NCBI GenBank assembly: GCA_026874595.1
Contig: CM049307.1
Coordinates: 39,934,362 to 39,998,361, forward strand
Source: Sipunculus nudus
Taxonomy: Eukaryota; Annelida; Sipuncula; Golfingiida; Sipunculidae
Reading direction: 5' to 3'
DNA length: 64,000 nucleotides
The notes below the pieces were generated by a model, which did not search any database, had not been told where the DNA came from, and worked only from the letters and a program-made list of their open reading frames with translations. The position numbers and the translations under genes are program-made. Of this stretch, positions 36,513 to 46,191 are shown piece by piece; positions within the stretch are counted from its first letter, which is position 1, and the number at the start of each line of letters is the position of its first letter.

Positions 36513-38976
36513 AGTAATAATTGGTGTTTTGTCCGAAGATCGGACTCTTTTTCTCCAGTAATAATTGGTGTTTTGTCCGAAGATCGGACTCTTTTTCTCC
36601 AGTAATAATTGGTGTTTTGTCCGAAGATCGGACTCTTTTTCTCCAGTAATAATTGGTGTTTTGTCCGAAGATCGGACTCTTTTTCTCCAGTAATAATTGG
36701 TGTTTTGTCCGAAGATCGGACTCTTTTTCTCCAGTAATAATTGGTGTTTTGTCCGAAGATCGGACTCTTTTTCTCCAGTAATAATTGGTGTTTTGTCCGA
36801 AGATCGGACTCTTTTTCTCCAGTAATAATTGGTGTTTTGTCCGAAGATCGGACTCTTTTTCTCCAGTAATAATTGGTGTTTTGTCCGAAGATCGGACTCT
36901 TTTTCTCCAGTAATAATTGGTGTTTTGTCCGAAGATCGGACTCTTTTTCTCCAGTAATAATTGGTGTTTTGTCCGAAGATCGGACTCTTTTTCTCCAGTA
37001 ATAATTGGTGTTTTGTCCGAAGATCGGACTCTTTTTCTCCAGTAATAATTGGTGTTTTGTCCGAAGATCGGACTCTTTTTCTCCAGTAATAATTGGTGTT
37101 TTGTCCGAAGATCGGACTCTTTTTCTCCAGTAATAATTGGTGTTTTGTCCGAAGATCGGACTCTTTTTCTCCAGTAATAATTGGTGTTTTGTCCGAAGAT
37201 CGGACTCTTTTTCTCCAGTAATAATTGGTGTTTTGTCCGAAGATCGGACTCTTTTTCTCCAGTAATAATTGGTGTTTTGTCCGAAGATCGGACTCTTTTT
37301 CTCCAGTAATAATTGGTGTTTTGTCCGAAGATCGGACTCTTTTTCTCCAGTAATAATTGGTGTTTTGTCCGAAGATCGGACTCTTTTTCTCCAGTAATAA
37401 TTGGTGTTTTGTCCGAAGATCGGACTCTTTTTCTCCAGTAATAATTGGTGTTTTGTCCGAAGATCGGACTCTTTTTCTCCAGTAATAATTGGTGTTTTGT
37501 CCGAAGATCGGACTCTTTTTCTCCAGTAATAATTGGTGTTTTGTCCGAAGATCGGACTCTTTTTCTCCAGTAATAATTGGTGTTTTGTCCGAAGATCGGA
37601 CTCTTTTTCTCCAGTAATAATTGGTGTTTTGTCCGAAGATCGGACTCTTTTTCTCCAGTAATAATTGGTGTTTTGTCCGAAGATCGGACTCTTTTTCTCC
37701 AGTAATAATTGGTGTTTTGTCCGAAGATCGGACTCTTTTTCTCCAGTAATAATTGGTGTTTTGTCCGAAGATCGGACTCTTTTTCTCCAGTAATAATTGG
37801 TGTTTTGTCCGAAGATCGGACTCTTTTTCTCCAGTAATAATTGGTGTTTTGTCCGAAGATCGGACTCTTTTTCTCCAGTAATAATTGGTGTTTTGTCCGA
37901 AGATCGGACTCTTTTTCTCCAGTAATAATTGGTGTTTTGTCCGAAGATCGGACTCTTTTTCTCCAGTAATAATTGGTGTTTTGTCCGAAGATCGGACTCT
38001 TTTTCTCCAGTAATAATTGGTGTTTTGTCCGAAGATCGGACTCTTTTTCTCCAGTAATAATTGGTGTTTTGTCCGAAGATCGGACTCTTTTTCTCCAGTA
38101 ATAATTGGTGTTTTGTCCGAAGATCGGACTCTTTTTCTCCAGTAATAATTGGTGTTTTGTCCGAAGATCGGACTCTTTTTCTCCAGTAATAATTGGTGTT
38201 TTGTCCGAAGATCGGACTCTTTTTCTCCAGTAATAATTGGTGTTTTGTCCGAAGATCGGACTCTTTTTCTCCAGTAATAATTGGTGTTTTGTCCGAAGAT
38301 CGGACTCTTTTTCTCCAGTAATAATTGGTGTTTTGTCCGAAGATCGGACTCTTTTTCTCCAGTAATAATTGGTGTTTTGTCCGAAGATCGGACTCTTTTT
38401 CTCCAGTAATAATTGGTGTTTTGTCCGAAGATCGGACTCTTTTTCTCCAGTAATAATTGGTGTTTTGTCCGAAGATCGGACTCTTTTTCTCCAGTAATAA
38501 TTGGTGTTTTGTCCGAAGATCGGACTCTTTTTCTCCAGTAATAATTGGTGTTTTGTCCGAAGATCGGACTCTTTTTCTCCAGTAATAATTGGTGTTTTGT
38601 CCGAAGATCGGACTCTTTTTCTCCAGTAATAATTGGTGTTTTGTCCGAAGATCGGACTCTTTTTCTCCAGTAATAATTGGTGTTTTGTCCGAAGATCGGA
38701 CTCTTTTTCTCCAGTAATAATTGGTGTTTTGTCCGAAGATCGGACTCTTTTTCTCCAGTAATAATTGGTGTTTTGTCCGAAGATCGGACTCTTTTTCTCC
38801 AGTAATAATTGGTGTTTTGTCCGAAGATCGGACTCTTTTTCTCCAGTAATAATTGGTGTTTTGTCCGAAGATCGGACTCTTTTTCTCCAGTAATAATTGG
38901 TGTTTTGTCCGAAGATCGGACTCTTTTTCTCCAGTAATAATTGGTGTTTTGTCCGAAGATCGGACTCTTTTTCTCC
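36513..38976. repeat. 44-bp minisatellite, exactly 56 copies, no variants seen
   Basis: The unit runs from AGTAATAATTGGTGTTTTGT through CCGAAGATCGGACTC to TTTTTCTCC (44 bp). The span of 2464 bp equals 56 x 44. I see no substitution between copies. Each unit contains the perfect hairpin GTCCGA-AGA-TCGGAC. Because 44 is not a multiple of 3 and the minus strand has no stop in any frame of the unit, two overlapping minus-strand frames of 893 and 831 codons arise with a 44-residue period. They are consequences of the repeat, not evidence for a protein. The copy number may be shaped by assembly. Confidence 0.95.
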
Positions 38977-39518
38977 ATAATATCACGCCAACGTGCTCAT
39001 ACGTTTTTATTTGCTTTCTGATAATAAAACTTTTTTTCTGATTTTAAACTTGCACTTTCCTAATATTAAATATTTTAATATTTCAGTAGCGTCAAATCAG
39101 TTCGATCCTTAGATAATGAGATTTGGAACTTTCTGTTCCAAAGAAAAGGTAATTTTAAAAAGAAAGACAGAGTCAATTACGTTTCGGCATCACGGCATTA
39201 ATCATATAATTGAGGAAAAGAATAATTAATGTCTAATCTTAAATTTTGTTAATCTGTGAATGTCAATCGATATCGCTCGTGGAATTTTTTCCATAATCAG
39301 GTTAATCAATTCCGGCGTTACAAATATCCAAAGCTTTGAGAATTAAATTCGGGGGAGCATGCTTTTTCTTACTTCATCAAATTTACCTTTAATCGAATTC
39401 AATTAACAGACGTGCTAACGAGTCAGGTCATATCACAGATTGGTTGCTCAAATCGATACATAATTCTGTTGCTTTTATATCATAATACATTTCGGGTAGG
39501 TTTCACTCACGAAATATA
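38977..39518. other. No recognised feature
   Basis: AT-rich unique sequence between the 44-bp array and the solo LTR. Nothing recognised. Confidence 0.4.
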
Positions 39519-39799
39519 GTATTGTGACAGGTGCTCTTTTTATTGTGTGACACGGGCGTAGCTCCTGTTGTGGCACTCGTGTCTGGCTGCGTGTTGCATT
39601 TTACGTTAAATCCGTACTGGTTGGACTCTCGTTTCCATGTGAGCCTTGGGCTTTCACGCCTGGTCGTGGGTCACGTGATCAGCCTGGTGTGTAGAGACAC
39701 ACAGCTATGTCTTTCTAGAGAATTCCTTAAACGCGTGTTGTGCAGGACCTTATAGACTGTTCGAGAAGTGGAAAATTTCCGGCTTCGGGTGTGAAGGTG

Positions 39800-39806
39800 T
39801 ATAAAG
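39800..39806 (+). promoter_or_regulatory. TATA box of the solo LTR
   Basis: TATAAAG followed by GGGCTG, at the same LTR position as the minus-strand TATAAATAG of the 5' LTR (4015-4023). Transcription would start some 25-30 bp downstream. Confidence 0.5.
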
Positions 39807-40162
39807 GGGCTGTTTTTTAGAACGGGAGGGCAGACAGCAGAGCAGATACCAGCGGACGCAGAAGCGTGTGTCAGATTCTAAGACCTTACCCGACGAATGC
39901 GACAATTATACATTTTCAAAGACTTTCTCTTGGATTTTATGCTTTTGGACTTCAGTTTACTTTCTGGGTTGTTGCAAGAACTTTCCACGGGACTGTTGTT
40001 CTCCGAGAGTTTACATTTAAAGGACTTATCGTGGTGACAGTATTGGTGTCCAGGTACTGTACCATTATCTTTCTGTGTGATTGTATTGACTTGTTGCTAT
40101 TACGCTGTTTTACTGTATAATTGTATTGATTTAGTGTGTTGTATTGTTAGGGTTGTTTTAAG

Positions 40163-40168
40163 AATAAA
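40163..40168 (+). terminator. LTR poly(A) signal
   Basis: AATAAA within AAGAATAAATTATAG, conserved with the minus-strand copy at 3622-3617. It would mark the end of the R region. Confidence 0.5.
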
Positions 40169-40331
40169 TTATAGTTATTTTGTTAACAAAAACCACTGAC
40201 TTCTTTATTCATTCCCCTAGACATTTCACGCTGCCTAGTGTCACAGAATCTGATTTGTTTTTTATCTCCATTACAAAATTTGTGTTCATCACGCATACTT
40301 GATCTGTTTATATTAGGTTCCGTAACAGTAT

Positions 40332-40675
40332 AAAGATATAGACACATGCATAATGGTACATGTTTTATCAGTATGGGCTGCCTATAGTCCATGCATGCTG
40401 ACTGAAAAATTGGACATTCACATCGACATTGACCGGTCTGACAGGGCAGTACAATTAATGGTCGATGTTTAGCAGGATCGAACTTGAGCTTATAAGTATA
40501 AAATTCACATAGCACAGGATATTTCGTAAATTTTGCTAAGACGAGGTCCATTCCATGTTCACCATGATGTTGACGTTTGCATGGTAATCTTGCTGAACAC
40601 ATCTGTCAAGCTGTGTCATAGTCGGTTGATAGACAGCGCACCATCAGGCGAGAATTTACAATAAATAAATACAGA

Positions 40676-40682
<7 letters not shown>
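40332..40682. other. Unassigned sequence with a minus-strand open frame
   Basis: The minus strand is open from about 40602 into the solo LTR. The part outside the LTR (about 90 codons) has eight or more Cys residues but no recognisable domain, and the frame runs on into LTR sequence. I do not call a gene. Confidence 0.35.

Positions 40683-40748
<66 letters not shown>
40680..40748. repeat. (TA)n microsatellite
   Basis: About 34 TA dinucleotides. R3 copy 2 begins inside its right end, so the tract was the insertion target. Confidence 0.95.
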
Positions 40749-40749
<1 letters not shown>

Positions 40750-41416
40750 GCTCCCGAGGCAGCGGAAATCTTGCGCTTCTAAAGAAGCAACTGATTTTCG
40801 CGCTGCCAGCTTTGACTGTTTATTATATATTTAGAGACTAGATGTCAGTTCGTTTCCAACTGAAATAAAAGTGCTTATGATGTGACCAATCAGATGCATC
40901 CTGGCTCCGCCCATTGCTGCGCTTCAAGCGCCGCTTGATGAGTTTCCGGTCGAATTTAAATTGCTCCCTCTGCATTTTCCCGTCATCGACCGATTCGATT
41001 ATGACATTATGACTGTGTTAGCGTAGCCATGTATCTGTTGTCTGCAGAACTGAAACCAGCAAGCGAGGTGTGCACGCAGCCTTTGTTGTTTGCGTTTCGT
41101 TTGAATTACAGCTCATCGGCCGAGCATCCTATGTGCCCAAGGCCCTAAGCAAACCACGTCAGGGGCAATTCTCTCTGAGCCTGTGGCCTGTTCAGACGGT
41201 TACGCTGGGGGATGAGCTGTCACTCAAAAAGAAATGAATATGATTGGCTCCGTGTATTCCTCGCTTTGCTTTGTCTTCCAGCACAAAGTCTCGTCTGATT
41301 GGACAAAAATACAGTGTCCCCTCTGGTGTTGCAATTCAGGATACGAGGTCATAAACAAACAGCGTCTTACGATATACGTAGTAGCCCCATAGGTAAAGCG
41401 CTGTGTAAAGAGCGTA
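40747..41416 (-). mobile_element. Inverted-repeat DNA element R3, copy 2
   Basis: A 670-bp reverse-oriented homologue of 21678-22374. It starts TACGCTCCCGAGGCAGCGG and ends GCTGTGTAAAGAGCGTA, with the same 7-bp TACGCTC/GAGCGTA termini. It is inserted in a (TA)n tract, which continues as ATATATATA after its right end, consistent with a TA target. It has diverged noticeably from copy 1 and has no transposase. Confidence 0.75.
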
Positions 41417-41499
41417 ATATATATAGAGAGAAAGAGAAACAGACAATTAACATTACGTTGACAACGTATGGATGTGGGAAGACATTTCAGAGTACATAG

Positions 41500-42139
41500 T
41501 CTTTAAGAGAATCAAGAGAAACATGTGACAACCCAGAATTGATAACAAAAGGTGAGAGACACTTCACATCCTGTGGTGATATCTCCATGAAGAAAAACAC
41601 TTGGCATCCCAATGTTGATTACAGGACGTAGAGAGACACGTGATAGCCTGCTGACGTAAACGGGATCTACAGAGACACATGACAGCCCGTGGCCGGTTAC
41701 AAAAGGCGAAAGACGCCTGACATCCCGTGCCGATAACAAAAGGTGAGACACACTTCACATCTTGTGGTGATATCTCGGTGAAGAAAAACACTTGACATTC
41801 CATTGTTGATTACAGGACGTAGAGAGACACGTGATAGCCTGCTGACGTAAACGAGATCTACAGAGACACTTGACATTCCGTGGCCGATAATAAAAGGGGA
41901 GAGATACTTGACAGCCCCTGGCGATAACAGAAGGTCGACAGACACTAGGTAGTCCGTGGCGATAACAGAAGTTGGAGAGATACTTGATAATACCTGTGAT
42001 AACAGGATATAGAGAGATACTCGACAGTCTACCAACGTTAACAGAAGGAGGATGAGAGACACCTGACAGCCCATTTTCATAACAGAAGGTCGAAAGACAA
42101 TTTGTAGTCCGTGTCAATAACAGGAGGCGGAGAGACATT
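41500..42139. repeat. Degenerate minisatellite (about 38-40 bp unit, 191-bp higher-order unit)
   Basis: The recurrent module resembles GAGAGACACTTGACA, then CCCGTGGCGATAACAGAAGG. In the left part a larger block repeats with a period of 191 bp: ACTTCACATCCTGTGGTGAT at 41561 and its copy at 41752, each followed by GAAGAAAAACACTTG, GTTGATTACAGGACGTAGAG and GATAGCCTGCTGACGTAAAC. The array resumes at 43797, so the recombinase element inserted into it. The low stop density yields four overlapping minus-strand frames of 79-127 codons, which I treat as artefacts. Confidence 0.8.
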
Positions 42140-42334
42140 TTAATGTAAATTAAAGAAGTTAATTATTGTTAACGCTTAAAGTTGAATCTTGCAGACCTGG
42201 CAACCCGTATCTATTCAGGTGGAGCCGTCCCCCTTAAACCCGCTTAGTTATACACGGGGCCGGGGAACTCACCCTTCAGTAATCACTGTTCACATCCCCG
42301 CCAGTCAGTTGCACGTTGTGTTTTGTCGGTGTTG

Positions 42335-43198
42335 ATGTTTGTAACATACCTGCACCGTAGGAGTCTCAAACATTCTAGCATATTAGTTTATCTTTCAGCA
42401 GTGAGATCTTTGCATATCGAAGAAGCATATGGCGACCCGCTCGTAGGCAAATTCCGCTTAAAGCGGGCATTGGCAGGTCTTAAATATGAGTCGGGGCCGC
42501 CATAGCAGAAACTCCCCATAACTTATTCTATGCTGCTTCAGCTAAGAGAAAAGATAGGGGTGGTATATGATTCGTATTTGTTTTGGACAGCCATGACACT
42601 GGCTTATTTTGCATGTCTAAGAGCGGCGGAATTTTGTGTCCCATCGCAGTCCTCGTTTGATAGGGCTAACCATTTAACAGTTGGCGATGTACAGTTGCTT
42701 CAGAATGAGCAGGGCATATATTATCTGACTCTAAAATTGAAGGGGTCAAAAACTGACAAAGCTAGATGTGGCTACGTAATCAACATCGGCTGCTCTCAGA
42801 CAAGCATCTGTGCCGTGTGTTCTATGCGGCAGTACATGAATCAACGAGGTTCACTATATGGTGCGACCAAGGATGAACCGTTGTTTAAACTCGAGAATAC
42901 ATGCATTCTTACAAAGTCTCTTTTTGTTAACCATGTTCGGCTGATATTAGCATTAGCAGGATTTCAAAATGACCAATATAGTGGTCACTCTTTCCGTAGA
43001 GGTGGTGCCACCGATGCAGCAGCGGCAGGTATGCAGAATTGGGAGATCAAGCTGCTAGGCAGATGGTCGTGTAATGCATATGAACGATATATACAAGCTC
43101 CTGTCAGTGTTGTAACTGGTTTTGCGAGACGGATGGCTTTACAACGCAGGTTAAGCTCGGCACCGTTCAGAGGTTGCTATTTGAATTTCTTCAAATAG
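42335..43198 (+). pseudogene. Tyrosine recombinase (integrase) with one in-frame TAG
   Basis: The N-terminal part (42335-42502) resembles the helical core-binding domain, with a TYLHRRSL...SSILVYLSAVRSLHIEE segment. An in-frame TAG at 42503-42505 interrupts it. The same frame resumes and, from the ATG at 42530, gives 222 residues forming the catalytic domain. The visible tyrosine-recombinase residues, numbered from that ATG, are Arg31 in CLRAAE, a Lys in the KGSKTDK turn, His153 and Arg156 in GHSFRRGG, Trp179 in LLGRW and Tyr187 in AYERYI. Trp179-Tyr187 spacing is right for the nucleophile. All six positions are intact. Such enzymes cut and rejoin DNA through a phosphotyrosine. The N-terminus is probably short, because A1 ends at 42332, just before it. 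It is either a single nonsense-mutated gene or a catalytic-domain-only product from 42530. Confidence 0.8.
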
Positions 43199-43545
43199 CC
43201 CTTTGATTAAATTGGGCCATAAAGTTGGCGCTCATTCAAGCGGCCAACTGTGGGCCTTTATTATTTGGCCCAATTGTATGTTGGATTGAAAATTAAAGGA
43301 TCATATTATGGCCCACACCGCTTTCCATGTTTTCTTTGTTAAATAGGAGCGTTAAATGTACATTAAAGAAGTTAATTATTGTTAACGCTTAAAGTTGAAT
43401 CTTGCAGACCTGGCAACCCGTATCTATTCAGGTGGAGCCGTCCCCCTTAAACCCGCTTAGTTATACACGGGGCCGGGAAACTTACGCTTCAGTAATCACT
43501 GTTCACACCCCCGCCAGTCAGTTGCACGTTGTGTTTTGTCGGTGT

Positions 43546-43690
43546 CCCACCCACCCGCTGTCCATTTATTGCGATATGTGTCTGTATTTCTTCTGGTCGG
43601 TTACTTCACGTATTTCGGTGTACTTATTTGCGTTGTTTTGCTATGTGTTGCTTGTTTCCTGTATTTATGTTACCTCGTGCAACGATGTGA
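43546..43690. other. Interior of the short tandem unit
   Basis: 145 bp between A2 and B2, T-rich on the plus strand. It is not related by eye to the recombinase-containing interior of the first unit. It could be a leftover of a longer parent element. No coding assignment. Confidence 0.5.
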
Positions 43691-43796
43691 TGGGCCTTTA
43701 TTATTTGGCCCAATTGTATGTTGGGTTGAAAATTTAAGGATCATATTATGGCCCACACCGCTTTCCATGTTTTCTTTGTTAAATAGGAGCGTTAAA

Positions 43797-43930
43797 AACC
43801 AATTTACATAACAGAAGGGAGAGAGATATTGGATAGTCCGTGCGATAACACGAGGTAAAGCGACACTTGTCAGACCATGGACGGTAAGAGCACGTGGCGA
43901 TATATACTTAATAGTCAGAGGGTGTCACGA
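43797..43930. repeat. Continuation of the degenerate minisatellite
   Basis: ACATAACAGAAGGGAGAGAG, ATATTGGATAGTCCGTGCGA and TAACACGAGG continue the GATAACAGAAGG/GAGAGACA pattern left of 42140. This shows the right end of the insertion. Confidence 0.7.
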
Positions 43931-46110
43931 AACGTTTCAGCGTCCTTCAGATAGCCTATACACTCGTAGCATGGTGGAGGCCCATTACCAAATGTGAAAG
44001 AACATTTTCTCTTATTACCGTTGTTAACCTGCGTGTAAAAATAATCATAAATTTCATCTCTCTCATAGTTCTATAACCGATTGGAATTATTTTCGGGAAA
44101 GGTTCATTTAATGCCTCGCAGACAAGCTTTCGCATTGAGAACGCAGAAGCTTCTTACGGACTGGTTGATTCTGTAGTACCGGAGGGCAATTGGTATTCAT
44201 TATTTGGGCGTGTAGCAACCGCTGAGAGAGTTATCATACTGAGTCTAAGGATTTGCAGATGATGTCTACCGGAAAGATACTGCCGTGGGCAAACAAAGGT
44301 TCAAGGTTCTTCGCTTCGTCTGCTCAGGTGCTGCTTCAAATATGAATAATTTTAGAATGTTTTCTCCAGAAAGTTTACTTGCTTTGTTAATTTTTAGTTT
44401 AGTTATTTTCGTTGAGTGATTGAATTGCCAATGTTAATACAACTTCCCTTAAAAACTTCGTTTTCCTAGAACTTACGAGTATAAGATGCAATGATTAATA
44501 TGCCACTTTTTTCTCAACCTCCCTGTATTTTCAGTCAGTGTTTTATCACCGTTCGTGTTTCATCCTAAGTTTAACAGTAACAGTGAAGGAGGGGAAAATG
44601 TATACTTCAATGGCGAATCCATTTGAATATACATGTTATACTATTCTCTGAAGTTCACTCCATTTTGTCTAAATTTGAAACGCTTGGCATCTGGGGAACA
44701 CAAGATTGCTCTTTCTAATACCTTATTTTTTCATGCCTAAAGGTTATTTTATCCATATCTAGCGTCTATAGGTTCTGAAAATTCTTATTTACGTTTCCAT
44801 ACGCGAAATTACCCTTCAAGCCCGGGTATGAGTGTTCTTATATCATACCGAATAACCGCTAACACCAATGTCACGTGGACACGACGGCCTTATGGGTTCT
44901 CGACAGATATAAATTGTTATCAAGGGATACATGTGGGCATCCACTGTAGTATTTTGATAAAATGAAACTTAAGGTATGTGAAAAAAGTGGCGTATACGAA
45001 AAGAAATCTTGGGATTAGTTCTGGCAAATATAGGATATAGGTGTTTGTAGGAGATGGTATTTGACGGCATGGTTATCTCGGGTATCATCATCAACCCCTG
45101 TATTAATCTGACATATCTTTCTGACCGTTGTCAATCCACGTCATTTACTTTTTTTTAAATATGTTCCTTACAGCTGTACATCGACATTTGCTTAACTGAC
45201 CTTTGTACGTCTGTATACGCGTGCAGTAAAATTTATTCACTTTCCCAAACACCTCGTAGGATATAAAGGGACAAGGCAGTGACAGAATATTAGCGATTTT
45301 ATCGACTTCCTATACAAATCATTTCAGGCTATATGTTAACGAAATTATGACCCCTACTTGTGCAGTTTCGGTAAACAATGTGCAGTTACAATTCTGGATA
45401 TGTGCAGTTCACAATTTTTTCCACCCACGAGTTAGTTATTGAATTTCAATGAACACGCACACCCTGGCTATACGCCATATAATTGCCCCGGTATGAGTTC
45501 GCAAACATGGTGTTATAAATCTTTGATAATTAAATATATATTGTCATATTTTCAGTCATAATTAATAACCTCATATCATATATATCGGGATAATAATTAA
45601 ATGGTAATGGTTCAACCTTAAAATTGAAAGGCCTCTGTCTTTAATGACCTGGGTTACTTAAGCCTGCGATTGCTTTATAGGTGAGCCTTAAATGTCGCAT
45701 TGTATCCTAACCGGAAAACCTGATTGTATATTTGTGTAGCTCTAAAATCGGCACTGCCTACTGTTTGGTTTTCCGGACGAAGATACAGCGTAATAACGGG
45801 AGCATATAAATATATATCTTTTTGATATTGGGGGAGACTACCACGTACAACATACATTTTTTTCCGATTGCGTGAGATTTCCACCTGATTACTATGGATC
45901 AGGTTATATTGTTATAATGATGAAGGACTGACGAATATTTGCTTAATGTCGTTGTAACATTCGAACTCAGTGCACCGGATACGTTCCAGTTCACCATATC
46001 TGTACTTAGTCCACAGGATCTGTTGCCAGGAGGGATAAATATAAAACGACTAGACCAGTGCTAATCTTGTATTCATACTGATATCAAGATTAGTTGAACA
46101 TTTGTACTGG
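43931..46110. other. No recognised feature
   Basis: No gene or element recognised. Confidence 0.4.
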
Positions 46111-46111
46111 T

Positions 46112-46112
<1 letters not shown>

Positions 46113-46190
<78 letters not shown>
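46113..46190. repeat. (TA)n microsatellite
   Basis: About 38 TA units, which create spurious Ile-Tyr repeats in two minus-strand frames. Confidence 0.95.

Positions 46191-46191
<1 letters not shown>

Larger units (their letters stand above)
39523..40327 (+). mobile_element. Solo LTR of the gypsy-type family
   Basis: An 805-bp LTR with ends TGTGACAGGTGC and TAGGTTCCGTAACA, flanked by GTAT on both sides (39519-39522 and 40328-40331), a clean 4-bp target duplication. It matches the reverse complement of the LTR at 3468-4306. Shared parts include the TATA region, AAGAATAAATTATAG and the block ACTTCTTTATTCATTCCCCT followed by AGACAT. No primer-binding site or gag adjoins it, so it was left by LTR-LTR recombination. 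Confidence 0.85.
42140..43795 (+). mobile_element. Tyrosine-recombinase element, A1-YR-B1-A2-spacer-B2
   Basis: Direct repeats: A1 42142-42332 and A2 43355-43545 (191 bp, 5 mismatches counted, no gaps); B1 43251-43356 and B2 43691-43796 (106 bp, 2 mismatches). B1 abuts A2. TTAA occurs at the left edge (42140-42143), at the B1/A2 junction (43352-43355) and at the right edge (43792-43795). One reading is two tandem head-to-tail elements sharing a TTAA: one of about 1.2 kb with a recombinase, the other of about 0.44 kb with an unrelated 145-bp interior. The other reading is a split-direct-repeat element of the Ngaro/PAT style stripped of its reverse transcriptase. No terminal inverted repeats were seen, as expected for recombinase elements such as Cryptons, DIRS and Ngaro. 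It interrupts the minisatellite at 41500-43930. Confidence 0.75.

Noticed and set aside
36513-38976. CRISPR-like array
   Set aside because: Units are identical end to end with no variable spacers, and the host DNA is eukaryotic.
36297-38986. Minus-strand frames of 893 and 831 codons
   Set aside because: Both are the 44-bp repeat read through. The unit has no stop on the minus strand and 44 is not divisible by 3, so every frame stays open. No non-repeat domain is present.
41512-42138. Four overlapping minus-strand frames of 79-127 codons
   Set aside because: They are different frames of the same degenerate minisatellite and translate to repeats of the same short blocks.
42140-43795. piggyBac element, from the TTAA flanks
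   Set aside because: There are no terminal inverted repeats and no DDE transposase. The coding part is a tyrosine recombinase.
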